DNA from: Pirellulaceae bacterium
GTDB lineage: Bacteria > Planctomycetota > Planctomycetia > Pirellulales > Pirellulaceae
NCBI GenBank assembly: GCA_023382975.1
Contig: JAHDXO010000035.1
Coordinates: forward strand, 1 to 64,000
Length of the DNA: 64,000 nt
Direction of reading: 5' to 3'
In this document: positions 34,148 to 42,663 of the stretch, piece after piece
Layout of the letters: every line of letters starts with the position of its first letter
Position numbering within the stretch: position 1 is the stretch's first letter
Notes under the pieces: generated by a model
The model's database searches: none
The model's input: only the letters and a program-made list of their open reading frames with translations
What the model was told of the DNA's origin: nothing
Program-made: the position numbers and the translations under genes

Positions 34148-34799
34148 CGAAACCGTCTCCTTCGTACATGCCTTGATTGATCCACACCTGGACTCCGATA
34201 TGCCCCTGGGCCGTCTTGGCTTCGGCGAAGCCGTAATCGATCTTCGCCCGCAGCGTGCTCAGGGGAATCGAACCCATAATCTGCTTTTCACGGCGGGCCA
34301 TTTCAGCCCCGCCCAACCGGCCGGCCAACTGGATCTTGATTCCCTTGGCTCCGGCATCCATCGTCTGCTCCATCGATCGCTTCATGGTGCGGCGGAAACT
34401 CGCCCGCCGGCCCAACTGACCCGCGATGTCTTCAGCCACCAACTGGGCCCGCACCTCTGGACGATGAATCTCTTCGATCTTCAGATTCACCCGTCGGCCG
34501 ATCAAGTTCTGCAGGTCTTCCTGAAGCAACTCGACCTCCGTCCCCTTCTTGCCAATGATCAGGCCGGGCTTGGCAACGTGCAAAACGACCTTCACCTCGT
34601 CCCGCGTCCGCTCGATGTCGATGCGGTCGATTCCGGCGTTTCGGTACTGGGTCTTCTGCGGATGATTCTTGATGTAATGCCGAATCTTCTGGTCCTCGAC
34701 CAGCAACTCGGCGAAATCCTGCTTCGAAGCGTACCAGCGGCTTTTCCAGCCGGTCATGACGCCCGTACGGAATGCAATCGGATTGACTTTCTGCCCCAT
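34086..34799 (-). CDS. rpsC: 30S ribosomal protein S3
   Basis: 237 residues (MGQKVNPIAFRTGVMTGWKS). A KH domain has the GxxG loop IIGKKGTEVE, and the C-terminal domain shows RRASFRRTMKRSMEQTMDAG and QLAGRLGGAEMARREKQIMG. The final ~20 codons, a basic tail ending KKPKRTYKR, overlap the start of rplP. S3 helps unwind mRNA at the entry site. Confidence 0.98.
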   Translation of the reverse strand: MGQKVNPIAFRTGVMTGWKSRWYASKQDFAELLVEDQKIRHYIKNHPQKTQYRNAGIDRIDIERTRDEVKVVLHVAKPGLIIGKKGTEVELLQEDLQNLIGRRVNLKIEEIHRPEVRAQLVAEDIAGQLGRRASFRRTMKRSMEQTMDAGAKGIKIQLAGRLGGAEMARREKQIMGSIPLSTLRAKIDYGFAEAKTAQGHIGVQVWINQGMYEGDGFDGPDAEASQASKKPKRTYKR

Positions 34800-34803
34800 A
34801 GCT

Positions 34804-35160
34804 TTAGGTCTCGTCGATGTTGGCCAACTTAATGTGAATGTGTGCCATCCGCCGCTTGATCATGAACGCCATGCCACGAGCTCGAGGCCGGATGCGTTTG
34901 AACATCGGTCCGTTGTCGATCCGCGCTTCAGTGACGAGGAGTCCCTCCACGGAGACCGTATGCCCTCGGTTCTGATCCGGATCTTGGGCGCTGCCCAGGG
35001 CGCTGCGGATAACTTTCTCCAGCAGCCGCGCCCCGCGCTGCGGCTGGTATCGCAGCAGATCCAACGCTTCGTCGGCATACTTGCCGCGGATCATGTCCGC
35101 CAGCGGCCGAACTTTGCGTGGGCTGATGCGAGCAAAGCGATGAGAGGCTTGGAATGCCAT
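34804..35160 (-). CDS. rplV: 50S ribosomal protein L22
   Basis: 118 residues (MAFQASHRFARISPRKVRPL). The conserved end RPRARGMAFMIKRRMAHIHI includes the beta-hairpin whose tip lines the exit tunnel and where macrolide-resistance mutations occur in other bacteria. It is four bases upstream of rpsC. Confidence 0.97.
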   Translation of the reverse strand: MAFQASHRFARISPRKVRPLADMIRGKYADEALDLLRYQPQRGARLLEKVIRSALGSAQDPDQNRGHTVSVEGLLVTEARIDNGPMFKRIRPRARGMAFMIKRRMAHIHIKLANIDET

Positions 35161-35177
35161 CGTCCCGTGCTTTCCTT

Positions 35178-35447
35178 CTAACGCTTACCTTTTCCGCCGT
35201 GCCCCCGGAAAGTCCGGGTTGGGGCGAATTCACCCAGTTTATGTCCCACCATGTCTTCCGTGACGAAGACCTTGACGTGCAATTTGCCGTTATGCACCAG
35301 GAACGTATGACCAACGAACTCGGGTACAATCGTACACGCCCTGGCCCACGTCTTGATCGGATCCTTGGTCCCCGCCTCGTCCTGCAACTGGACCTTGCGG
35401 TACAGTTTGAAGTTGACGAAGGGTCCTTTTTTCAATGACCTGCTCAT
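35178..35447 (-). CDS. rpsS: 30S ribosomal protein S19
   Basis: 89 residues (MSRSLKKGPFVNFKLYRKVQ) with VPEFVGHTFLVHNGKLHVKV and the end KLGEFAPTRTFRGHGGKGKR. S19 forms a complex with S13 in the 30S head. Confidence 0.98.
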   Translation of the reverse strand: MSRSLKKGPFVNFKLYRKVQLQDEAGTKDPIKTWARACTIVPEFVGHTFLVHNGKLHVKVFVTEDMVGHKLGEFAPTRTFRGHGGKGKR

Positions 35448-35465
35448 GCCTGACGAAAACTCCGG

Positions 35466-36326
35466 TTAGCGGTTGATCTTCAACTGGCCGTAACGCCTCG
35501 AGCGGCGGCGCCGCACGATCGCCGAATTCGATGGCTTGCGCCTCTTGCGGGTCGCTCCGCCCTTGGCGGGTTTACCGGTGGGACTGACGGGATGACGCCC
35601 GCCCTTGGTCCGACCCTCACCGCCGCCGTGCGGATGGTCGATCGGGTTCATGGCCGTTCCACGGACGTGAGGCCGCCGCCCCATCCAACGTTTTCGTCCC
35701 GCCTTTCCCAGCGCGATGTTCATGTGGTCCGCGTTGCCCACCTTGCCGATCGTCGCTCGGCAGTTGGAGGGCACTCGGCGAATTTCCCCACTGGGCAGCG
35801 TGATCTGCGCCCAATTGCCTTCGCGAGCGACCAGTGTCGCGCCGGTTCCTGCACTGCGGCACATGGCGCCGCCCTGGCCCGGCAGCAATTCGATATTGTG
35901 AATATCCGCTCCCAGCGGAATCTTCTTCAAAGGCAAGCAGTTCCCGACCGTGGGCGGCGCGTCCGCACCGTTTTCGATCCGGTCTCCCTCCTTCAGTCCA
36001 TCTGGGGCCAAGATATAACGCTTCTCGCCGTCCGCATAGTACAGCAACGCGATCCGGGCGCTGCGGTTTGGATCGTATTGAATGGAATCCACCTTCGCTG
36101 GCACGCCGTCCTTGTCCCGACGGAAGTCGATGATTCGGTAGCGCCGCTTGTGCCCTCCGCCACGATGGCGAGCGGTAATCTTGCCCTGGTTGTTTCGGCC
36201 GCCCTTCTTCTTGAGCGGTCGCAACAGCGACTTTTCCGGCTTTGCGCCGGGTGTCAGATCGGCGAAATCGCTGACACTGGCGTCGCGACGTCCCGGACTG
36301 GTCGGCTTGTATTGACGAATTCCCAT
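35466..36326 (-). CDS. rplB: 50S ribosomal protein L2
   Basis: 286 residues from the ATG at 36326 (MGIRQYKPTSPGRRDASVSD); a longer open frame upstream is not family-like. Core features are GRNNQGKITARHRGGGHKRR and the peptidyl-transferase-proximal MNPIDHPHGGGEGRTKGGRH with the conserved histidine. L2 is essential for subunit joining. Confidence 0.98.
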   Translation of the reverse strand: MGIRQYKPTSPGRRDASVSDFADLTPGAKPEKSLLRPLKKKGGRNNQGKITARHRGGGHKRRYRIIDFRRDKDGVPAKVDSIQYDPNRSARIALLYYADGEKRYILAPDGLKEGDRIENGADAPPTVGNCLPLKKIPLGADIHNIELLPGQGGAMCRSAGTGATLVAREGNWAQITLPSGEIRRVPSNCRATIGKVGNADHMNIALGKAGRKRWMGRRPHVRGTAMNPIDHPHGGGEGRTKGGRHPVSPTGKPAKGGATRKRRKPSNSAIVRRRRSRRYGQLKINR

Positions 36327-36370
36327 GTTCTTTCTCTCGAGGCGATATTCACGCCGTGGCTGTCCAAGGT

Positions 36371-36697
36371 TTAGAAGAAGTTGATCCGATCCTCGGTGTT
36401 CAGACTCACCACTGCCTTTTTCCAATTCTTCGTATAGCCTTCGCGGAACCGATGACGCCGCGGCTTGCCGCGACGATTCAGCGTCCGAACTTTGACCACC
36501 CGGACGTTGAACAACTCCTCAACCGCGACGCGGACGTCGTCCTTGGACGCCAGTGGGTTGACCTCGAAGGCGTACTGGTTCAACTCCCCGGCGACAAACA
36601 CGCCTTTCTCCGTCACCAACGGTCGCAGCACCACCTGATGCGGACTCAGCATCGAGGCGGCTTTTTGCTGCGGTACTCTTGCTTTCGACACAACCAT
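36371..36697 (-). CDS. rplW: 50S ribosomal protein L23
   Basis: 108 residues; the family core starts near LSPHQVVLRPLVTEKGVFVA, after a 15-residue extension. NQYAFEVNPLASKDDVRVAV and the RRGKPRRHR loop are conserved. L23 is the docking site for trigger factor and SRP at the exit tunnel. Confidence 0.97.
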   Translation of the reverse strand: MVVSKARVPQQKAASMLSPHQVVLRPLVTEKGVFVAGELNQYAFEVNPLASKDDVRVAVEELFNVRVVKVRTLNRRGKPRRHRFREGYTKNWKKAVVSLNTEDRINFF

Positions 36698-36738
36698 TGC
36701 GTCACCCCATGTCTTCCTGCAGTCGTTCCCTTATTCGG

Positions 36739-37368
36739 TCACGAGGCGGCCTTCTGCCGCAGCGTGTCCAGCGCCGCCTTGGTCACCAGCATCCGCTTGG
36801 GCTGGAGCACATTCAAGACATTCAGCTCCGCCACCGGCGAAATCGTCACCCGGGCGATGTTCCTTGCACTCTTATACACGTTGGCGTCGTACCCGTCCGT
36901 CGTCACCAGCGTACTCTGCTCGGACAGCTTCAGCGCTTTCAGAATTCCAAACATCTCCTTCGTTCGCGGCGCATCGAACACCAATTGATCGATGACCACC
37001 AAGCCGCCACTTCGGATCTTCGCGGCAATTGCCATCCGTGTTGCCGCCCGGAGTGCTTTCCGAGGCAGTCGGTAGGAATAGTCTCGGTTGCGAACCGCGT
37101 GAATGTGACCACCGCCGCGCCGCACGCCGGACCTGCGGTGACCAGCGCGGGCATTACCCGTGCCTTTTTGGCGGTACATCTTCTTTGTCGAGCCCGCGAC
37201 TTCACCTCGCGTCTTCGACCTCGCGGTACCTTGCCTTTGGTTGGCCTGATACATGACGGCAGCGTCATGAAGAAGCTGCTTATTGATGCGAGGCGCCAAC
37301 TCGGCGGGATCGATCTCGTACGTCCCGACCTCGGCTCCGGTGCGATCATAAATGGGTATCGTTGTCAT
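36739..37368 (-). CDS. rplD: 50S ribosomal protein L4
   Basis: 209 residues from the ATG at 37368 (MTTIPIYDRTGAEVGTYEID), with GAGG about 6 bases upstream; a TTG at 37380 overlapping the rplC stop is the alternative. The exit-tunnel loop STKKMYRQKGTGNARAGHRR is intact. In E. coli L4 represses the S10 operon; no matching leader was identified here. Confidence 0.97.
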   Translation of the reverse strand: MTTIPIYDRTGAEVGTYEIDPAELAPRINKQLLHDAAVMYQANQRQGTARSKTRGEVAGSTKKMYRQKGTGNARAGHRRSGVRRGGGHIHAVRNRDYSYRLPRKALRAATRMAIAAKIRSGGLVVIDQLVFDAPRTKEMFGILKALKLSEQSTLVTTDGYDANVYKSARNIARVTISPVAELNVLNVLQPKRMLVTKAALDTLRQKAAS

Positions 37369-37376
37369 GGTCACCC

Positions 37377-38090
37377 TCAACCGACCTTGTTTGTTTCACG
37401 AATGACGAGGTAACCCCCGCTTGGGCCAGGCACTGCCCCGTGTACCAGCAGCAGATGATTCTCGGCGTCGAGCTTGACCACCTTCAGATTTCGCACGGTA
37501 TTCCGCTCGTTCCCGTACTGACCGGCCATGCGAATCCCTTTGAACAACCGACTAGGATCGGCGCTCATGCCAGTACTGCCAGGATGGCGGTGGACTTTCT
37601 TTACGCCGTGCGTCGCTCGCTGGCCTGCGAAGTTGTGGCGCTTCATCACGCCGGAATATCCACACCCCTTGCTGATGCCAGTGACATCGACGGACTTGAC
37701 CTCAGCCAACGCCTCGACCGTCACTTGCTGGCCCACCTGCACGCCAGAGACAGGGCCGCGAAACTCGCGGACGAACTTCTTTGGTTCACAGCCAGCTTTG
37801 GGGGGAAGACTAACCCCTGCGGCAGATCGCCGCTTAGCCCGCTTACTTCCAATATTTGCAACATGACCACGCTCGGACCGACTGGCTTGGCTGGCACGAA
37901 TCCGCTTTCCGCGAGGACGCTTCTTGTTCAGAAATCCCAACTGAACTGCTTCGTACCCGTCTCGTTCGATTGTTCTCAACTGAAGCACATGGCACGGACC
38001 TGCTTGCACGACCGTCACCGGAATCGCACGTCCGGAGTCGTCGTAAACCTGCGTCATGCCGACTTTTACGCCGAGAATACCCTTCACCAT
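37377..38090 (-). CDS. rplC: 50S ribosomal protein L3
   Basis: 237 residues (MVKGILGVKVGMTQVYDDSG). The core has VKKVHRHPGSTGMSADPSRL and FKGIRMAGQYGNERNTVRNL. A middle stretch (about 55-105) is longer and more basic than in E. coli. L3 reaches the peptidyl-transferase centre. A 171-base gap separates it from rpsJ, the longest spacer in the S10 part, without a clear promoter. Confidence 0.97.
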   Translation of the reverse strand: MVKGILGVKVGMTQVYDDSGRAIPVTVVQAGPCHVLQLRTIERDGYEAVQLGFLNKKRPRGKRIRASQASRSERGHVANIGSKRAKRRSAAGVSLPPKAGCEPKKFVREFRGPVSGVQVGQQVTVEALAEVKSVDVTGISKGCGYSGVMKRHNFAGQRATHGVKKVHRHPGSTGMSADPSRLFKGIRMAGQYGNERNTVRNLKVVKLDAENHLLLVHGAVPGPSGGYLVIRETNKVG

Positions 38091-38261
38091 CGGTCTAGTC
38101 CTGTATGCTATGGTCTGTTGCCTTCCGGGAGCCTGAAAACTTGCTAGTAGCCAATACTTGCTTCTGTTCGGGGGCGAGTCGCAAACAACCCGCCGCGGTC
38201 TGCTACGGCTGTCTCAGCTTGCCCGAGCGGCTTATGCCCATACACTTTCTCAAATAGCGGG

Positions 38262-38591
38262 TTACCGTGTGGATGCTTTGATTTTGATATCGACACCTGC
38301 CGGAAGGCTCAGCTTGTTTAGAGCTTCGATGGTTTTCGCGGTCGCCTGGACGATGTCGATCAGACGCTTGTGCGTACGAATCTCGAACTGCTGCCGCGCC
38401 TTTTTGTCGATATGCGGACCAGAAAGCACTGTGTACTTCTCGATTCGGGTCGGAAGCGGGATCGGGCCATGTACCTCGGAGTGGGTGCGTTTGGCCGTAT
38501 CCACGATCTCTGCAGCGCTCTGGTCGAGGATCGAATGGTCATACGCTTCCATTCGAATTCGAATTACTTCGTGAGTCAGACCACCCGCCAC
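38262..38591 (-). CDS. rpsJ: 30S ribosomal protein S10
   Basis: 109 residues from a GTG at 38591 with AAGGAG 7 bases upstream. The family signature RIEKYTVLSGPHIDKKARQQ and KRLIDIVQATAKTIEALNKL are present. S10 sits in the 30S head and also links NusB/NusG to transcription antitermination. It is the first gene of the superoperon; the str operon (rpsL, rpsG, fusA, tuf) that often precedes it is not here. Confidence 0.97.
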   Translation of the reverse strand: MAGGLTHEVIRIRMEAYDHSILDQSAAEIVDTAKRTHSEVHGPIPLPTRIEKYTVLSGPHIDKKARQQFEIRTHKRLIDIVQATAKTIEALNKLSLPAGVDIKIKASTR

Positions 38592-38678
38592 GTTTCACTC
38601 CTTCCAAAACCTCGATCGGCAATCCGCAGATTTCGATGCTTCCACCTGTCCGCATTCTGAACCAAAAGCAAGCAGAGC

Positions 38679-38707
38679 AATGTAAGGGCAACGCATCATG
38701 TCGTCAA
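38679..38707 (-). promoter_or_regulatory. promoter of the ribosomal superoperon
   Basis: On the minus strand TTGACG (38707-38702), a 17-base spacer, then TACATT (38684-38679): close to the sigma-70 consensus with ideal spacing. Transcription would start near 38672, giving an ~80-base leader before the rpsJ GTG at 38591. Confidence 0.6.
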
Positions 38708-38733
38708 CGGCTCATTGATGGTGATAGCAAAAA

Positions 38734-38759
38734 TTTTTTCTCCGTTTTTTCACGTTTTT
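38734..38759 (-). promoter_or_regulatory. phased A-tracts upstream of the rpsJ promoter
   Basis: Three A-tracts on the minus strand (T-runs at 38734-38739, 38745-38750 and 38755-38759 on the plus strand) start 11 and 10 bases apart, in phase with the helix, about 60-90 bases upstream of the predicted transcription start. This should bend the DNA and may act as an UP-like element for strong transcription. Confidence 0.55.
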
Positions 38760-38967
38760 CGCGGACGGCGATTCGCCAAGTTGCGATTGGGGCCGAAAAA
38801 TCTTGGTCAAAGCCTGCAAACCTCGCATATTCTGCAGGCCGGCGGCGAGTTGGAGCCGAGGGCGACGGAGAAACGGGGGCCTGCCTTCCCGCGTGCTCAA
38901 AGGCGGATTATTCTGGTGCTTGCGACGTGATTTGGAACGTGTGTGTCATTTCGGAAGGAGTGAATCG

Positions 38968-39738
38968 ATGGCGAAGACGACGATCGTGTCGGCAGTGATG
39001 GCCGTAGCAGTGTGCTGGTTTGGCATCGGGGCGAATGCCTGGGGAGACGAATATTTGACGGGAATCGAGTGGGCGGAACCGCCTGTCGTCGATCCGGGGG
39101 CGGCTGACCGTCCACCGTCCGATGCGGTGGTGCTGTTCGACGGCACCGACCTGTCGAATTGGAGTGGCGGCGAGAAGTGGACCGTCAAGGACGGTTATTT
39201 CGTCGCCGGTCCAGGGACGCTGCGCAGCAAGGCGGAGTTCGGCGACTGCCAGCTCCATCTGGAGTGGGCTTCCGCGGAGGAAATTACCGGGAGCGGCCAG
39301 GGACGAAGCAACAGCGGCGTCTTTCTGATGGGTGTCTACGAGATTCAAATTCTGGATTCGTACGAGAACAAAACATACTTCGATGGCCAATGCGGAGCAA
39401 TCTACAAGCAACATCCTCCGTTGGTGAATGCATCCCGAAAACCGGGCGAATGGCAGACCTACGACATTATCTGGAAGGCCCCTCGGTTCGACGAGGAGGG
39501 AAAGCTGCTGAGCCCCGCATACGTCACGGTGCTGCACAACGGAGTCCTGGTCCAGAATCATTTCGAGCTGCTGGGAGACACGCCGTTCAACCGACCTCCC
39601 GCTTACCGGCCGCATGGCGAAAAAGGCCCGATCACGCTGCAGTATCATGGAAATCCCGTACGATTCCGCAACATCTGGATTCGCGAGACCAAGCCGTTGG
39701 AGAGCAAGCGGGTTCACGAGCCGAAGATCGTCAAGTAG
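38968..39738 (+). CDS. secreted DUF1080 (3-keto-disaccharide hydrolase-like) protein
   Basis: 256 residues from the ATG at 38968 with GGAAGGAG upstream. The signal peptide is clear (TTIVSAVMAVAVCWFGIGANA-WG). A single DUF1080 beta-sandwich runs from about residue 50 (DAVVLFDGTDLSNWSGGEKW) through GRSNSGVFLMGVYEIQILDS, with its NSGVF and YEIQ motifs, to GPITLQYHGNPVRFRNIWIR. These match the better-conserved 3-keto-disaccharide hydrolase type, unlike the more divergent copy at 18796. It is divergent from rpsJ and monocistronic. Confidence 0.92.
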   Translation: MAKTTIVSAVMAVAVCWFGIGANAWGDEYLTGIEWAEPPVVDPGAADRPPSDAVVLFDGTDLSNWSGGEKWTVKDGYFVAGPGTLRSKAEFGDCQLHLEWASAEEITGSGQGRSNSGVFLMGVYEIQILDSYENKTYFDGQCGAIYKQHPPLVNASRKPGEWQTYDIIWKAPRFDEEGKLLSPAYVTVLHNGVLVQNHFELLGDTPFNRPPAYRPHGEKGPITLQYHGNPVRFRNIWIRETKPLESKRVHEPKIVK

Positions 39739-40075
39739 GGTGGGGCCCTACGTTTGCGGAGCGCCGTCGAATACCCGAGCCCCGCGGCGGCCTCGTCGCG
39801 GTGGGGCCCTACGCTTGCGGAGCGCCGAAGTCTGTGTATCATCTGATTTGGTGGAATTGCTATACGAGGCCATTCTCCTAGAATCCCCGTATACGGGCGA
39901 TTTGCGAGACGCACTGCCCGGATCTCAACACGGAAACCTTGCCTCTTGGTGGTTTGCGAGAACCGAGCGTGACTTTTCCACAGCTTGACAATTCGGGACG
40001 CGGCGAAATGTGGATTCGACGGGTCGGGTGGTGCCGGTCTGGCAGGATTGCGTTCGAGCGGGGAGGCTGTTGCGC
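39739..40075. other. intergenic region upstream of the nqr operon
   Basis: Contains the pair of 27-base direct repeats described separately. A consensus -35 box TTGACA lies at 39985-39990 but no good -10 follows at the right distance. TATACG near 39862 could be a -10. GGGAGG at 40061-40066 is the nqrA ribosome-binding site. No gene was supported. Confidence 0.4.
39740..39827 (+). repeat. pair of 27-bp direct repeats
   Basis: GTGGGGCCCTACGTTTGCGG plus AGCGCCG at 39740-39766, and the same with one C/T change at 39801-39827, separated by 34 bases. The first 12 bases (GTGGGGCCCTAC) are nearly palindromic. With two copies and a long spacer it is not a CRISPR; it looks like a dispersed intergenic repeat. 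Confidence 0.75.
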
Positions 40076-41419
40076 ATGATCAGGATTCGGAAGGGCTTGA
40101 ACATCCCAATCGCGGGTGTTCCCGATCAAACGATTTCGTTTGCTCCGACGCCTAAGACCGTGGCCTTGGTCGCCGGGGATTACGTGGGGCTGAAGCCGAA
40201 CCTGCTCGTTCGCGAAGGCGAGCCAGTCGCCTTGGGACAGCCCGTAATCGAGGACAAATCTCGTCCCGGCGTGTTGCTTACGTCGCCCGGGTCCGGCACG
40301 GTGGTGTCCATCAACCGAGGGCAGAAGCGACGGTTTCTGTCGCTTGTGGTGGAGTTGGCGGGTGAGAGGGAAGTTTCGCTGACGGCGAGTCGCGATCTCG
40401 GCGCGGTGTCGGGCGAGCAAGTCCGCCAGACCCTCTTGCAGTCGGGCCTCTGGACAGCGTTTCGTGCCCGGCCCTACAGTCGGGTGCCGCTACCCGACTC
40501 GCAGCCGCACTCGATTTTCGTGACGGCGATCGACACCAATCCGCTGGCTGCCGACCCCGTGCCGATCATCAAAGAGAATGCCGAGGATTTCATTTTCGGC
40601 TTGCACGCCTTGACGCGATTGACCGAGGGAAACGTGTACGTCTGTCACGCCGCCGGCGCGGAAGTGCCGGGACGCGACGTGCCTCGCGTGTCGATGGCCG
40701 CTTTCGCGGGGCCGCACCCGGCGGGGCTCCCGGGGACGCATATCCACTTCCTGGACCCGGTGAGCGCAAGAAAGAGCGTGTGGGCCATCGGTTGCCAGGA
40801 CGTGATCGCCTTCGGCACCTTGTTTCGAACGGGTCGCTTGAATGTCGGACGAGTTGTTTCTCTGGCCGGCCCTGCGGTGAAGCAACCGCGTTTGCTGCGG
40901 ACCCGTCTGGGTGCTTGCCTGGACGATCTCGTGGCCAACGAGTTGGCCGAGGGCGTCAACCGGGTCATCTCCGGTTCGGTCTTGTCCGGTCGCAAGTCGG
41001 AAACTCCATGCAACTATCTAGGACGCTACCATACGCAGATCTCCGCACTGCGGGAGGGCGACGAACGGGAATTCCTGGGCTGGCAGATGCCCGGCTTCAA
41101 GAAGTTTTCTGTCACGCGAGCCTTCGCGTCGGCCTGGCTGGTTGGGGCTACGCGGAAACTGAACATGACGACCTCGACCGGCGGAAGCAAACGCGCGATG
41201 GTGCCCATCGGTGTATACGAGAAGGTGATGCCGCTGGATCTGCTGCCGACCCAGTTGCTCAGAGCGTTGATCGTCGGCGACACCGAGCAGGCCAGCGTCC
41301 TAGGCTGCTTGGAACTGGACGAAGAGGACCTGGCCCTCTGCACGTTCGTTTGTCCGGGCAAGTACGACTACGGCCCGATGCTGCGAGAGAATCTCACCAA
41401 GATTGAACGCGAAGGCTAA
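40076..41419 (+). CDS. nqrA: Na+-translocating NADH:quinone reductase subunit A
   Basis: 447 residues from the ATG at 40076 (MIRIRKGLNIPIAGVPDQTI), with GGGAGG 9 bases upstream; the open frame begins earlier without support. The N-terminal barrel-sandwich domain matches RnfC/NqrA (EGEPVALGQPVIEDKSRPGV, TSPGSGTVVSINRGQKR). The RnfC ferredoxin cysteines are absent, as expected of NqrA. The subunit takes part in quinone binding on the cytoplasmic side. It starts an eight-gene operon. Confidence 0.95.
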   Translation: MIRIRKGLNIPIAGVPDQTISFAPTPKTVALVAGDYVGLKPNLLVREGEPVALGQPVIEDKSRPGVLLTSPGSGTVVSINRGQKRRFLSLVVELAGEREVSLTASRDLGAVSGEQVRQTLLQSGLWTAFRARPYSRVPLPDSQPHSIFVTAIDTNPLAADPVPIIKENAEDFIFGLHALTRLTEGNVYVCHAAGAEVPGRDVPRVSMAAFAGPHPAGLPGTHIHFLDPVSARKSVWAIGCQDVIAFGTLFRTGRLNVGRVVSLAGPAVKQPRLLRTRLGACLDDLVANELAEGVNRVISGSVLSGRKSETPCNYLGRYHTQISALREGDEREFLGWQMPGFKKFSVTRAFASAWLVGATRKLNMTTSTGGSKRAMVPIGVYEKVMPLDLLPTQLLRALIVGDTEQASVLGCLELDEEDLALCTFVCPGKYDYGPMLRENLTKIEREG

Positions 41420-41427
41420 CCTGTCCC

Positions 41428-42663
41428 ATGTTGCGCAGATTCCTGGACCGTATCCACCCGGCGTTCGACCGTAAGGGCAAGCTGGAACGTTTGTACCCGC
41501 TGTACGAAGCGTTGGACACCTTCCTGTACACTCCGGGCGAGGTGACGCGTGCGGATTCACACGTCCGCGACTCGCTGGACTTGAAGCGACTGATGTCGAT
41601 GGTCATCGTCGCGTTGGTGCCGTGCATCTTCATGGCCTTTTGGAACACGGGCTATCAGGCCAATCTGGCGATGCAGCATGCCGGAATCGAAGCGGCGTCG
41701 GGTTGGCGTGGAATGGTGATGAGCAGCCTGCAACTGGGCTATGCTCCGAACAATTTCTTGAGCTGCCTGGTTCACGGCGGCTTGTACTTTCTGCCGGTCT
41801 ACATCGTTACTATGGCCGTGGGCGGAACCTGGGAACTGGTTTTCTCGTTGGTCCGCAGGCACGATATCAACGAGGGCTTTCTGGTCACCGGGATGCTGTT
41901 CCCGCTGACCCTGCCTCCCACGATTCCGCTGTGGCAGGTCGCATTGGGAATCAGTTTTGGCATCGTGATCGGGAAAGAGGTGTTCGGCGGTACGGGGAAG
42001 AACTTCCTGAATCCGGCGCTGACCGCCCGCGCGTTTTTGTACTTTGCCTATCCGGCGCAGATCTCGGGCGATGCCGTGTGGGTTGCGGTGGACGGATACA
42101 CGAGTGCGACTTCGCTGGGCAGGATGGCGGTGGCCGATCCGGCGACGGGCCTGCAAGCATTGCTCTCGCCTGAGGCGCAACAGGTGCCCATCACCTGGAT
42201 GCAGGCTTTTCTGGGCACGATCGCCGGTTCGATGGGCGAGACGTCGGCGCTAGCCTGTCTGATCGGAGCCCTCATTTTGATCGCTACGGGAATTGGGTCC
42301 TGGCGGATCATGGCGGCCGTGTTGGTCGGCGGGATGGGATTCTCAGCCGTTCTGTACTACCTGGGCAGCGAAACCAACCCCGTGTTCAACGTTCCACCGT
42401 GGTGGCACCTGGTGCTCGGCGGGTACGCGTTCGGTTTGGTCTTTATGGCGACCGATCCGGTTTCGGCAGCGATGACCGATACGGGCAAGTGGGTCTACGG
42501 GATTCTGATCGGGGCGATGACGATTCTGATCCGCGTCATCAATCCGGCGTTTCCCGAAGGAATCATGCTGGCGATTCTGTTCGGAAACGTGTTCGCGCCC
42601 ACGATCGACTACTTCGTGATCCAGGCAAACGTCAAGAGGAGGTTGGCCCGCTATGCAACGTGA
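41428..42663 (+). CDS. nqrB: Na+-NQR subunit B
   Basis: 411 residues, an integral membrane protein of about ten helices. The flavinylation site is visible as DGYTSATSLGRM, where FMN would be joined to the second threonine by ApbE. FGIVIGKEVFGGTGKNFLNP and NPAFPEGIMLAILFGNVFAP are conserved. It carries FMN, riboflavin and part of the Na+ path. It lies 8 bases after nqrA and overlaps nqrC by 11 bases. Confidence 0.96.
   Translation: MLRRFLDRIHPAFDRKGKLERLYPLYEALDTFLYTPGEVTRADSHVRDSLDLKRLMSMVIVALVPCIFMAFWNTGYQANLAMQHAGIEAASGWRGMVMSSLQLGYAPNNFLSCLVHGGLYFLPVYIVTMAVGGTWELVFSLVRRHDINEGFLVTGMLFPLTLPPTIPLWQVALGISFGIVIGKEVFGGTGKNFLNPALTARAFLYFAYPAQISGDAVWVAVDGYTSATSLGRMAVADPATGLQALLSPEAQQVPITWMQAFLGTIAGSMGETSALACLIGALILIATGIGSWRIMAAVLVGGMGFSAVLYYLGSETNPVFNVPPWWHLVLGGYAFGLVFMATDPVSAAMTDTGKWVYGILIGAMTILIRVINPAFPEGIMLAILFGNVFAPTIDYFVIQANVKRRLARYAT

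Larger units (their letters stand above)
38592..38967. other. divergent intergenic region upstream of rpsJ
   Basis: Holds the ribosomal promoter and A-tracts described separately, and must also carry the plus-strand promoter of the DUF1080 gene at 38968, for which I see only the GGAAGGAG ribosome-binding site (38953-38960). No gene was supported in it. Confidence 0.5.

Noticed and set aside
39740..39827. CRISPR or attachment site
   Set aside because: Only two copies, no cas or integrase genes nearby.
39985..40013. TTGACA as the nqr promoter
   Set aside because: The -35 is perfect but the sequence 17-18 bases downstream (ATGTGG) is a poor -10, so the promoter could not be placed.
40076..41419. 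RnfC of an Rnf complex
   Set aside because: The protein lacks the two ferredoxin cysteine clusters, and the operon carries nqrB-F, apbE and nqrM rather than rnfB and rnfG.
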